In this document: piece after piece, positions 1 through 10,495 of the stretch
How the letters are laid out: each line of letters starts with the position of its first letter
How positions within the stretch are numbered: the stretch's first letter is position 1
Origin: Gnetum montanum
Taxonomy: Eukaryota; Streptophyta; Gnetopsida; Gnetales; Gnetaceae
Length of the DNA: 42,589 nt
Direction: 5' to 3'
Assembly: GCA_015680685.1 (NCBI GenBank)
Contig: MNCI01000798.1
Span: 282,307 to 324,895 of the forward strand
The notes under the pieces: generated by a model
Databases searched by the model: none
The model's input: only the letters and a program-made list of their open reading frames with translations
What the model was told of the DNA's origin: nothing
Made by a program: the position numbers and the translations under genes

Positions 1-960
1 CGGGGGGCGGCGAGCAGGGTGGGGGGTGGTAGTGACCCACTAGAGTATCTCTTTGTTGGAATAGTTAAGTTCCTTATCCTTAAGCATTTTCACAATCAAA
101 TCTTTCATGCATCCCATTGGTTGCATTCAACTTGTACTACTTAAGGCATTTCTACATAAAATTTCATTCTCCTAATTAATTCTCCATTTTTGTGAATTCA
201 TAAGTCCTCTTCTAGTATTTCATTATGTTCATGGATTTTCTAGCTCTTCATAGACTCCAATTTCGGGTTAAAACTTCTTGTATTTCTCAAGATATTCAAT
301 GTGAAAATTTTTATTGAACAACTCCATTAATGGAAGCTTGTATATAGAGTAGCTTCATAGATAAGACCCCATTGACACAACGCAAAAAGTCTATATATAT
401 GTAGTGACTCTTAGTAATTTTTTCATATTTTCTCACAAACAAGACGGATTTTTTTTAGCTTTTCAGAGCCTAGAACCTTCCAAGAGCCATAACTTCCTAA
501 TCATTTGTTTGATTCACTCTATTCTTCAATCTTGTATCTACTAGTGGTAAGCTTTATATTGTGGGAGCCACAAATCTTAAGTTTTTGATGGAAAATGTTT
601 TGAAAATTTTCTAACTCCCACAAAGGTTTAACTAAGAAACCAACATTAAAACATCAATTTATGAAACTTAAACCCTTCCAACAAGCTTCGATGACATTCT
701 AAATAAAATAACATTAAAATAATAATGAAATAATTAATATTCCATGGTCTAAAGTTAGCCTAAGTGTAACTTCCCAATGAGATAAGATACTTAAATGCTA
801 TAAGTTACACATTATATGCTAATCCTTGGTTATGTTGTGATCACAAATGGCACTTAAGGAAAAGCACATGTAGGAAGGAGTACCATCCCAACAAAGAGAC
901 AAATGACCAAGAATAGTAAGTAGGAGGAGTTGAAAGTGGAATCTATCTAATAGATTTCAA
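1..960. other. AT-rich non-coding stretch
   Basis: No coding frame, tRNA-like fold or repeat family is recognised here. The first 35 or so bases are very GC-rich (runs of G and GGCGGCGAG) compared with the AT-rich remainder, so the window may begin at the edge of a different sequence. The rest reads as decayed non-coding DNA. Confidence 0.5.
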
Positions 961-1885
961 AAGAAACCATGATAGAATAGCCTCACTAAGATGAGGCACT
1001 AGAGCCTAGATTGAACCTTGAGGTCACCTTGATGAAGGCTTGCCTCAAGAAAATCACAAACCAGAAGGTCCAGAGATCTATGCTCCAAGAGTTAAACTTT
1101 GGATACTTTTTGGAGTTTGCACCTCAAGAAGTCAAATCCCAACTACAGACCTCTCCCATGTGGCCCACAATCACTTCCAATAGGGAGTGGTACATGGGAG
1201 AGACATATTTGTTCTAGAACAATTAACAAGTTGGTTCAACAGTCAAGCTTAAGGACATTTCAGTGTTCTACGTAGTGAAAGCAATTTTAGAGGCCCTTGG
1301 GTTACCAAAAACTAGGGCCAATTTTGCTGAAATTCCAATGTAGGTAGATCTTGGCATCAAGAAAGAATGGACGCAATGATGTTATGGAGTAGATCGTACG
1401 AAGTTTGGTTGCATTCACCATGGAAAAACATGCATATTTTAAGATTTCAGACTTTCACCTCAATCTAATGGTGAGGCCAAGCAAGATCAAAACATTCTTT
1501 GCCCATGCTTGTGTTGCTCTAAGTGGTAGATTCCTAGTCAATCTTCTATAGCTAATCTATCTAGAGATAGAGAAGCACTTTAAGAAAAATGAACGTGGAA
1601 GGAAGGCACTTCCTTTTCCATGTCTCATTTGAAAATTTTACAAGAGGGGAGGCATAACATGCTATCCAAATGATGTTGTCCAACACACTTTAACCACCTC
1701 TTGGACAAAAATGATGAAGGACAAGGTGCCTACTAAGTCGTCTGAGAAGAGGAGCAAAATGTTGGCGACCGTTTGGGACGCGACCGCGAACGAGTGTCCT
1801 CGAACAAGATTTAGGTGCCTGCTGGTCTCTAGCAACACCAAGGCCCAGATTCCTCCAAATAAACTTAGTAGTTAATGTGAGTATG
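961..1885 (+). pseudogene. Decayed ORF of unknown family (probably transposon-derived)
   Basis: Several forward-strand segments read as protein but are separated by stops and frameshifts. The first (1011-1217) includes LEFAPQEVKSQL. A later frame near 1420-1560 reads FKISDFHLNLMVRPSKIKTF and FAHACVALSGRFLVNLL. The last segment runs through KMMKDKVPTKSSEKRSKM and ATVWDATANECPR to a TAA at 1873-1875. The C-terminal part is GC-richer than its surroundings and has a clean stop, followed by a possible AATAAA poly(A) signal at 2065-2070. No catalytic motif or zinc knuckle is visible, so no function is given. It could be a retrotransposon accessory ORF, a gag-like protein or a retrocopied host gene. 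The left inverted-repeat arm begins soon after its 3' end. Confidence 0.45.
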
Positions 1886-2064
1886 TGCATGTGTTGTTGC
1901 GGCATGTGGTTGTGTAAAATGTAACAATTACGTTGTGTGTGAACTACAAATGACTTACTTTAAAGAGATTTAGCCAACTTTGCCAAGTACTGTGAGTTCT
2001 TGAAAATTTCCTATTTTGTTCAACTGCCTAGTCTACGCGGTCCTTATAATACCTACTTGTAACA

Positions 2065-2070
2065 AATAAA
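2065..2070 (+). promoter_or_regulatory. Candidate poly(A) signal AATAAA
   Basis: AATAAA lies about 190 bp downstream of the stop codon that ends the decayed ORF at 1875. The spacing and orientation fit a plant 3' end. The hexamer is common in AT-rich DNA, so this is weak evidence on its own. Confidence 0.25.
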
Positions 2071-2955
2071 ATTTTGCAAAAACATTTGAGCACAACTCCG
2101 CAATCTACTCCTAATTTTCCCCAGAGAAAGAGATAGTTCCACAAGAAAACTAGAAATAGAGCAAGATTCGATGGAAATAAGCAGAAAAGAAAAGAAAGCA
2201 GATTTGTGTAGACCTCAAATATTTAAACAAGGTAAAATGACACGAGTAAACACTTCGCAATAAAGCTATCCCAAATTCAATATCTACGAATTGTTCAAAC
2301 TTCCAAGGCTCAAACAAGCAATATCTTCAAGACAATCCTATTATGCTACCAAAAATTGCTGCGTAAACTACCACGTACGAGACTCCATTTTGACTAGATA
2401 ATAGATGTCAACGATTGCATTCAAACAGAACCTTTAAAAGACTTGACAATTTCTGATTGAAATACCACGGGAATTCACTTTAAAGATAAAAAGAAGCTAT
2501 TCTGGTCCCATCAAAATACCAAAGATTTTCTGAACCCTCTCGACTACTGAATTGTTCAACGGCGTGACTACAAACAGAGGCTCTCTTACAACAATCCCAA
2601 TAGCAGTTCCCACACGTTGCACAATAACGAAATTTACTACTAAAATGCTCTTAAGGCTTTTAAACACAAGCGCTTCTATGGCAAAATTTTAATAGAAATT
2701 TCTATCGGGCAACAAGAACAATAAGAGCAATCTAAAAATCCCAAAATTACTTGCCAAGGATGATACTATCTAAACCACTAGCTAAACAATTTAAACAAAA
2801 CAAAAAATGAAATGCATAACTCACAGGACCATGACAAAGAGGCTGAAATCTTTATTCTAGCAAGCCATCTTCCAAGAAATCTTCTTTACAAATCTTCCAA
2901 GTGTGATTTGTGAGACCCCTTGTCATTTTCCCCCTTTTCTCCTTGACCCCTGAAG

Positions 2956-2967
2956 CCTTTTTATAGG
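2956..2967 (-). promoter_or_regulatory. TATA box in the left inverted-repeat arm
   Basis: The reverse strand reads CCTATAAAAAGG, a strong plant TATA box, and the same 12-mer is in the right arm at 41864-41875. Upstream (higher coordinates) are CCAAT-containing repeat blocks. Transcription would run leftward, out of the region between the arms. Conservation in both arms supports a real core promoter, perhaps of an LTR. Confidence 0.6.
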
Positions 2968-2999
2968 GTTCAAAGGTAGGTAGGGAAGTTACATATTCA

Positions 3000-3480
3000 A
3001 AAATATCTCACCTAACTTTTCTCCCAAGTAACTTAGCCAACCAATGAGGAGATTACTTGCCCAACAAGTTAGGAGGTTACTTGCCCAACAAGTTAGGTAA
3101 GTTACAACAATTTTAGATGGTTGCAACCACCAAAGAGAAAAAGAAGTTGACAAGTGGCCTTGGTAGTTACAATATTATAGAAAATTAAAATATAATTTCT
3201 AAAATACATAGGAATACAAGCTATAGTGGCAACTTACTTCATACACATATATATCTTTTTAATTTTGCCTCTTCAAAATGAGATGTCAAGTCTTCTAAGT
3301 GGTGTATAAGACTTCCCAAAAAATGAGATTCTCCTCTTCCTAGGAAAAATATCCCAAAAATATCTCAAAAATATCTCTCCTATCTTCTCTCTTAAGTAAT
3401 TTGACTAACCAATCAGAGGATTACTTGTCCAATAAGCTAGGAGAAAATTATGTGATTTAGGAAGTTAGGAAGTATACATA
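3000..3480 (-). repeat. Repeated upstream block in the left-arm promoter
   Basis: The block around CTTAGCCAACCAATGAGGAG and GATTACTTGCCCAACAAG occurs at about 3030-3070. A shorter copy of TTACTTGCCCAACAAGTTAGG follows at about 3072-3095. A diverged longer copy lies at about 3355-3445 (TATCTCTCCTATC, TAACCAATCAGAGGATTAC, TTGTCCAATAAGC). The right arm has only the first two. The extra copy explains part of the length difference between the arms. Each long copy carries a CCAAT motif, as repeated enhancer units in LTR U3 regions often do. Confidence 0.6.
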
Positions 3481-3739
3481 AAATGAGGAGCATTTTATGC
3501 TAACTTTAATGTGACTTTAAATGGGATAATCAATATGGCAAATTTTTAATAGGTAATGACTTATATATAATAATGTTTTAAAGCAAGCTTTTCTAAAACA
3601 GGGCTCCACACTATATGTATTGTATTATGTACTTTGTTTAGATCCCTAATCTAATCTAATTTAAATTTTAAATTCTAAGTGCCACTAAGCTTTACGATTT
3701 TGTAATAGAAATATAATATAATCTCCACCTTATTGGTGG

Positions 3740-4570
3740 TAGTGGTAGTTAATTTATTTTTTTGCATCCCGATAATTGTAGCTAAAATTCGGAATGACCT
3801 GAAAGACGAACCCGAAGGCGAAGCCACCGAACCTGCAACTGATTCAACATACCAAAAATCGTTACCAGCAACTGCCGGCATAGGAGAAGGCTCAGCCGCC
3901 GTGTCAGGAAACGTCGCCGTATCAAAGGCATTAGCATCGGGCATGGTTATATCTTTTTTGATTGTAGGTTCCAGGGCGGATAAACTGGTGATTGCCGATT
4001 TGTTGTTGTTTCTTTTACCGCCTAGAACACCTTTTGAAATGCATTCACAGGCCTGCAACTGCCCGAAAATATTGTGCCGTCTGTACCACGCGGTTTGTGA
4101 TGATGTGTAAATCTTAGGGCTCCTCCCGCTACGGCAAAGCTTCTTCTTTTTGTTTTTAGAACGGCGAGGGTTTTAGAACAGCACAGAATCCAGCAGGGTT
4201 TGGCGACGCATGAGGGGGTTTTTGTGGCCCTGTTCACCTGTCACAGAGGTGGTCAACATTGCTTATGTTTTGCTGCCCAACAAAAAATGAAATGTTGATG
4301 TCTGTCCCTTTCTTTTCCTCTGTTTTTTGATGACTGCCGTAGCTTCGTTTTTCTTTTCTTTGCATGAATAACGTTGCGCTGATGTCTCTGCCCCCTCTCC
4401 GTCGTTGCCTCCGGTCGTGGTTTGCACTGCTGCATCGTTGCCCTCAATCGTGACCTGCAAAATGCCGGTGAATATTGCGGTCTTCCCAGAGGCGCGATGC
4501 CTTGGTACCTTGCGCTCATACCATGGTGAAAAATTCTGATTTTCTGTTTAATTTGTGCGATGTGTCCCAA
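3740..4570 (-). pseudogene. GC-rich gene-like fragment inside the left arm
   Basis: On the reverse strand a nearly open frame runs from about 4460 to 3675. It has a charged, low-complexity part (GNDAAVQTTTGGNDGEGAET, then SCKEKKNEATAVIKKQRKRK), a stop near 4160, a basic stretch (RRSKNKKKKL), then MPDANAFDTATFPDTAAEPS and MPAVAGNDFW. Composition is clearly GC-richer than the flanks. The final part, from about TATFPDTAAEPSPM to GNDFW, is shared with the right-hand fragment, while the upstream parts differ. After GNDFW the DNA reads TTG then GTATGTTG, which could be a 5' splice donor. That would make this a host first exon (with 5' UTR) captured or duplicated here. The family is not recognised. 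There is no intact start-to-stop gene. Confidence 0.45.
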
Positions 4571-4829
4571 AAGAAATCAACATCTCCCCTTTGGAACAGG
4601 GCTAAGGTTTATGCTTATCTTTTTACGGGAGAATTCATTAAAATCCCCATAGTGATTTCCATCTCTTTCTCTTCTTCTTCTTTATTTTTTTAAAAAATGA
4701 TAGAAACCAATACCTTTCCCAATCACATCTTGCCATTTCAAATATTTGTATTGTAATATTTCAGAACATCTCAACCATCTCATGTCTCTGTTCCATACAA
4801 TGGCTAAATGTGCCAACACAAAAACCATC

Positions 4830-6700
4830 ATCTACTCATAAAATAATGTTGGAGTCCTACACTGCCCTTGAGTAGATGCATGAGATCCAAGAGTAGCACT
4901 TCTAGTAGTAGGAGTAGCAAGTAGGAATGAGTGGTGATATCCATCTGTGTATCGACTAGTAATGAGCCACCTCAACAAAGTGGCCCAAAAAATAAGTCAA
5001 ATGAAAGGTTGGGGGCCAATTTTCTTAGCCCAAATATTGCAGGTGCCTGCAAGGTTGAATCCTAGCACTCGAGAGGTAACAATATCTCTCTCAAAATAAC
5101 AACAATTCCTAGACATATCTGCGAATGCCACTACCTTTTTGGTATGTCTAGAGAAGGGTGAGGGGCCAACTGTCTTGGTGATGTAGCACTATGGGCAAGA
5201 GATGGTGGTAGAAGTAGTTGCTAACAGAATTTCTGAGATACTCAATGCACCTACAACATCTATACTAGATGTTTCTGCACTCAGAGATGTGTAGAAATAT
5301 GCAAGAATCATTAGTGGTAGATTGTTGCAGCCCAGCATGAGAAATTGTTGGACCAACTAGTGGGAACCATGTAGTTGATTCTAGATGTATTTGATCTTCT
5401 AGATACAATCATTGTAACTTAGTTGGAGCTACTTGAAGCAAGGGGCAAATGCATCATAATGAGGAAGCAACTCAAAATAGCCCAAGCACAAAATCAATAG
5501 TTGGCTATGAAGGTTATCAAATTAAGGGCCCACCTCATTGATCCTACATTTTTGAACCCAACACTAATCCATGATGAAGCTTTTAAATAGCTTCAAGAAA
5601 AACTCAAGAAGGTTGAGAATGCAAAGGAGATGGTGGTCTTTGATCAATCCTTGTCCAATTCCACAATGTACAACATCTAGAAGGACTTGGCCCAGACACA
5701 CCAGGAGAATGAAATTCTAATCATAGAGAATCATCGCCTATAGAATGTTGATGTATAGAAGAAAAATGGTAGATTTTATCCAACAATAAGAGCAGCTAGC
5801 CAGGATGAATAATGAATTGTGAAGATTGGTAGTAGAAAATAGAAACCTTTCCATGGAGTAATTCTATGCCCTTCACCAACAATCTATGATTGAGATAGCC
5901 ACCTAGAAGAACAAGGCTTTGAAATTTGAGAGAGTCAAGAATGATTATAGAGATTAAGTTGGTCTACAAAAAGAAGTTAATGAAAAACATATCCATATGG
6001 AAAATGCAAAAATCAATGAGGCCCTCTAGTAGCTCAAGGAAGAAGGTGATTTTGAAAGTCTATCTTTGATGGGCTAAATTATTACAACAAAGTAGAAATT
6101 CACATGAAGGAGCTATAGATTGAGGAGATGATTGAATACATGGAGCTTGCCAATATCTAGTATGTGAATTTGGAAATGTTGACTATTGAAAGATTGTAAT
6201 CAGAATTGGAGAAACAAGTGGCTAGCTCATAGCTATTGTACAAGGTAGAGTTCAAGCACCATAAAGAAACTAAGTAGAAGCTTGAGATTGCAAACATCGA
6301 ATTCAAGGTTTTTAAGGAGAAGTTCACTAATCAAAAATAAATCACTAAAAACCTAGCTAATAGGATGAACAATTACCAAGAGCTATGAAATGCACTTAGA
6401 TTGTTCAACATTGAATGTAAACCATTCGTTGCCTGGTTCATGAATGTGAAGGAGTATTTTCTTACAATGCCCTTTCTATGGAATATTCCTATTCTGATCC
6501 ACATTGATGATGTAGAGTGGATTGTGAATGATCCTTGAAATAAGGAGGAGGAGATGAAGGAATTGTTGAACCTCTTTCATATTCTACCAAAAGTTGCAAC
6601 TACTATAGGACAACCACAACCACCTCAACCACTATATGTGGCTAGAGCAAGAGAATGTCCTTTAGAGGCTCAAGAGCCTCAACCACCTGGGACTGTTTGA
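4830..6700 (+). pseudogene. Decayed coiled-coil-rich ORF, probably a retroelement protein
   Basis: The forward strand shows many short protein-like segments in shifting frames over about 1.9 kb. The middle (about 5500-6350) is rich in Lys, Glu, Gln, Leu and Asn with segments such as LQKEVNEKHIHMENAKINEA, which look like coiled coil. The end (about 6420-6700) reads NVKEYFLTMPFLWNIPILIH, then NKEEEMKELLNLFHILPKVA and a proline-rich tail (QPQPPQPLYVARARE, QEPQPPGTV) before a TGA and a serine-rich run. No RT, integrase or zinc-knuckle motif is seen. It lies just upstream of an LTR-like 3' region at 6931, which suggests an element-encoded protein. Identity is unknown. Confidence 0.4.
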
Positions 6701-6930
6701 TCTTCTTCATCATCTTCACACCATCAAAGTAATTGTGTTTTCCAATTTTGTCTTAGTGTTTATTTTTGTTGTTCTAAATACCAAAATTTTGTAATCATCA
6801 CAAAACCATAGACTTGGGCACTCAGTTGTTACTGTGTTGTTTGTGTGTTTACTTAGTCAATCAAGAACCTCATACCTTTCCAAATTTTGTAAACAACTTG
6901 AGGATGAGTTTTCATTGAGTTGTAAGGGTA

Positions 6931-7800
6931 TGATAAGTCATCATGGTTTGGTTGCATCAACGGGATGTCATCGATGCAACCATCATTGATGGGATCTCAT
7001 TGACATGATGTCATTGACATAGGGGCTGACCAGTTGATGTGTACCCATTGATGGGGCACCTTATTTCACCTATAAATATATGCCTACTCATTGCATTTAA
7101 GCCATAAGTTTTCATAGCTATAGTAGAGCTATTGATGTTTTTAAATTCTGAAGTTAGAATATTTTTTGAATGCCCACAGTAAGAGTTAAAGAGTGTATGG
7201 ATCTTTATTTAAGCACTGTTATGCTTGAGCACTTCAGTGTGTGTGGAAATAAAGATGATCTTCTTGATCAAACCTTACAACACTTGGACTAAATTAATTT
7301 TTTTCTTTAAGCTTTTAATATTAAAGAAATTTCCTTTAATGTTTTTAAGTAATTAATTAAGATATATTAAATAGCAAACATAAGTATAAGCACTTCAAGC
7401 ATATGTTTAATGTTTGGTAATCCCAATAATGCTTAACGTTTGGTAACCCAGTAGTGCTATATGTGTTTAGGATGTGTATGGAAAGTAGGAACAACTTCTT
7501 ATGTTAGGATTAGTTGAGTGTTAGCTAGTTAGATTAATTTAGCAATTAAATACTTTATACTTTATTCTTATGCTTAGGTTACTTAAAACATAAAATGAAT
7601 AAAATAAATAAAATCTTATACCTCAATTACACTTAATCATACCCTTGCACTTCACAAGTGAAACTAGAAAGATTATGATTGCAACGATTAGTTTCACCCC
7701 CTAGACAGTGTACTTAGAAACCTAAAGTCTTTGGAATTTGATCGGATCGCTAAGTGAATGCTAGTGATTCATATGGTCGGGTGTAGGGTATACTTGCTGC
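6931..7800 (+). mobile_element. Probable LTR (3' end of the preceding element), right edge uncertain
   Basis: A TG start follows the stretch AACTTGAGGATGAGTTTTC and TTGTAAGGGTA, which resembles the sequence just before a 3' LTR in many plant gypsy elements. The first 130 bp contain repeated motifs of the type ATTGATGGG and TCATTGACAT, like U3 repeats. A good TATA box (TATAAATATA, 7071-7080) follows. The downstream 700 bp are AT-rich and non-coding. No second LTR copy is found in the window, so the right boundary near 7.8 kb is a guess. Confidence 0.4.
7071..7080 (+). promoter_or_regulatory. TATA box in the LTR-like region
   Basis: TATAAATATA is preceded by a less AT-rich, repeat-containing U3-like segment. 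It is the best core-promoter match in this part of the window. Confidence 0.45.
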
Positions 7801-8439
7801 CCATGAGAAAATATCTAAAATAACATGATGCTCTTTATATATTTCTATGAGATTATACAAGGATAAGTTAGTTCCTTTTAAATGAAGAATAGTAGTCATT
7901 TACTGTAGGAGTTTATTATTCATTGATTAGGACAATAATGGAGTAGATGCCACTATGATTGGTTGTATTAGATTAGATAAATTTGGGAGACCAATTGAAA
8001 GAATATTTTTCTTTTATTGCTAGAAAAAAAATCATCTTTGATGTTTTGAAAGGTTATTTGGGTGCATCAGTAGCCTTTTGACTTCTATTTATCTGATTGT
8101 AACTTGTTGGTCTACTAATTGTAGGTGAGGATTCTCACTTTAAGTTAATGAAAAGAGGTTATTGATGTTTGGGATATAGCAAGTGAAGAGGTATTTTGAG
8201 ATTCAAAATGTTATGGAATAAGATGGAAGTAAGAAGGATGGATGGATTAAGTAGTGGGAGTGGGGTGATGAGAGTATGTAATGGGATGAGACATAATAAG
8301 ATGTTGGTTAGTTGAGGTTGTGTTAATATGATAAGGTGGTGGTGAAGAAAAGAAACTTAACTTTGATGAAGGGGTAAAGTTATCTAACTTGAAAAGTACA
8401 TAAGACTTTTAAAAATGTGATGAATGCTATTAATGAGGC
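7801..8439. other. Non-coding stretch, no feature seen
   Basis: This is AT-rich DNA with a purine-rich patch at about 8130-8330 (many AAG, GGA and GAT runs). No coding frame or repeat family was recognised. It may be the untranslated or lost pol part of the reverse-strand gag element that follows. Confidence 0.4.
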
Positions 8440-10495
8440 TCATAGTTTGACCAAAAAATGACATATGGCTTCCTAAATGAGGGATTATGAACTTTGCGTT
8501 CTTGCTTAAGACCTAAAATAGAGTTTCTAGCTTCTAAGAAATTCTAAAAGACTTCCAGCTGTTTCTTATCAAGATGCATAGTGAATGAATTATTTTCCAC
8601 TACTATTTTGTCCTTATCTATGAGATCTTGAATGTCTTCCTTCAGATCTTTACAAATATCTATCTTATGATTGGTGCTCTCATGATAATCATGGTACTTC
8701 CAATAGTTATATTACTTGCTTGCCCCTGAGAATGGTTCATTACTATAAGATAAATACAATGATAATGTGTGCTTGCCTAATCAAAAACTTATTTCCTCTT
8801 AAGGTGTTCATCCTTAAGAGGGTTATTAAAAAGCAAAGAAAACCTCATGGGTATCTTGGTGTACTAATATGTATTTTTTTAAGACCTATGTTGCTAAGTT
8901 GAAGAATAAGCAAGGGAATATTACTTTGTCCCTTAGAAAGAGAAGAAATACCTTGATATGCTCATTATCCCTTCTCTTTTTTCATAGCTTTATTAGCTTT
9001 ATTATGAATTAACAAGAATTCATGATCACCATATTAAATGATAGCTTCTTGATTGTAGATCCCTTCTCTTTTCTCACAGCCTTATTAGCTTTATTATGAA
9101 TTGACAAGAATTCATGATCACCATATTGAATGGTAGCTTCTTCACCATCATTTAGAGAATGAGGCTTAGGATAAGTCATCCTCTTATAAATATAGTCAAT
9201 AGCTAAAACTTTGAAGATGTCCTATAAGTAACATTCCTTCAAATGATAAGGTAATTTGGTTGACTCTAATATCCATCCAAAAATGAACTTATCAATGGAT
9301 TGATTTAGAGCCTAGTTGGTAGCTACAAAGAACATGACACTAGTTCTTTGAGGAATATTAGACATGAAGCATTCAATGAAAGCTTCTAATAATTATTCTA
9401 GTGAGGTGATAGAACCATGGGACAAAGATCTGTATAATTCTAGTTCTCTTACAAAGAGAAAGTTAAAGAAAAATGTTAGTAGCATGTGAGGATAAGGAGC
9501 AAGAAGCATGAATTCATTTTTAAACATGACTACATGATTCATAGGATCATCCATTTAACCATTATACATTTTAAATAATGATAATGAAACCTTCTTAGGT
9601 AGAACTAGCATGGAAATAGTAGAGCTCATAGGATCACTTAGCAATTAATCCAAGAAAATAGAAGAACCTCCTTGCATAACCAATATCTTATTTTCTTTAT
9701 CTTCATTACTTTGAAAATCTAATAGTTATGGATCCATTCTAGAAAAGTGAAGGATAGGATAAGCTGCAATAATAGGTTATGATGTCAAAGGGAGATTCAT
9801 GTATGAAATGGATTCAAATGTTGTGGAAGTAGGGATGCCCAAAAAAATAGAATTAGGTAGATATAGGAGGAAAGACTATGCATTATCAAGTCAGAAAATT
9901 CTAAACATGGATGAGATGATAGATGCAAGAAATGAAAGAGAAGGAAATAGAGGTATGGTAGGCTAGGATTAAGGAATAGAGTATACAGATCCAAGAAAAG
10001 GATTAGAGGATTGAAAAAAAAAAGAATGAGGGTTACTAGTATTATTGGAAGGAAATAGATGGTAAGGTGCAAGAATAGAGCTTAGTGGAACACTAAGGTT
10101 AGATAGTCCTATTCTAGGAGGAATAAATCTAGGTAAATATTTTTGTGTAATCATGACATTAATGTTATGTATGTAATGTTAAAAAGAGTTGATCTTGTTA
10201 TCCCTTCAATTAGTAGTTCTTCATCTTCATCAATAAAATGAATGTATGATTCTAAAGCTACAATTCCATTGTTTACTCTAACAGTAATTTGAAAACCAAG
10301 AGGCTGATCTAGAATAGCTTTCAGCCTAGCCTCTTTAATCTACAAATGTATTTTTTCCCATATTTTTTCTTGTTTCATAATCAATTCTATTATATCCATA
10401 GCTTCTTCATGATCCAATTTAATAGGTTGATCTAGATTAGGAAGGAAAGGAGGTAGATCATTTATCCTTTCATATTCTACGATCAATTTAAACAT
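8440..10495 (-). pseudogene. gag: Ty3/gypsy gag, heavily decayed
   Basis: Read on the reverse strand from an ATG at about 10495, the N-terminal part includes DHEEAMDIIELIMKQEKIWE and ARLKAILDQPLGFQITVRVN. The gag core follows (about 9600-9270): DDPMNHVVMFKNEFMLLAPY, LYRSLSHGSIT, EAFIECFMSNIPQRTSVMF, which matches the plant Retrotrans_gag pattern of short-range Leu/Trp positions and the phrase YRSLxxGSIxSWE. The end (about 8690-8530) reads YHDYHESTNHKIDICKDL then KEDIQDLIDKDKIVVEN, the usual plant gypsy C-terminal motif (YHxxxGHxTxxCxxLKxxIExLI) with some residues changed. Stops, frameshifts and a 92 bp tandem duplication show that it is dead. No protease or pol is seen further left, so the element is truncated. 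Confidence 0.7.
8967..9150. repeat. 92 bp tandem duplication inside the gag pseudogene
   Basis: The segment starting ATCCCTTCTCTTTT at 8967 is repeated from 9059. Both copies carry CTTTATTAGCTTTATTATG or a close variant, ACAAGAATTCATGATCACC and TAGCTTCTT. The copies differ at only a few positions. A 92 bp unit is not a multiple of three, so it shifts the gag frame and arose after, or as part of, inactivation. Confidence 0.85.

Larger units (their letters stand above)
2334..3930 (-). repeat. Left arm of a long inverted repeat (partner 41325-42589)
   Basis: Read on the reverse strand, this stretch matches the right end of the window over most of its length. Shared landmarks in order are the GNDFW-coding stretch, the stem-like CCACCTTATTGGTGG, the repeated AAGTAATCTCCTAA-type block, CCTATAAAAAGG, and a long transcribed-looking region ending at GCTACCAAAAATTGCTGCG. 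The match reaches the window edge on the right, so the left arm may extend towards about 2100. The left arm is longer because of a duplicated block at about 3300-3480. By eye the arms differ at many positions, so the duplication is not recent. It could be a pair of retrotransposon 3' ends in opposite orientation, long terminal inverted repeats of a DNA transposon, or an inverted segmental duplication. Confidence 0.85.

Noticed and set aside
1763-1780. TTGGCGACCGTTTGGGA as a retrotransposon primer-binding site
   Set aside because: It resembles some plant gypsy primer sites but lies inside an open reading stretch, and no LTR end was found just before it.
8720-8902. 60-residue forward ORF
   Set aside because: It is antisense to the zinc-motif end of the reverse-strand gag and has no features of its own.
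9797-10154. Two overlapping reverse ORFs rich in Leu, Phe and Pro that look like membrane segments
   Set aside because: They fall in AT-rich linker sequence of the gag pseudogene and are in frames different from the gag reading. Leu/Phe richness follows from T-rich codons.
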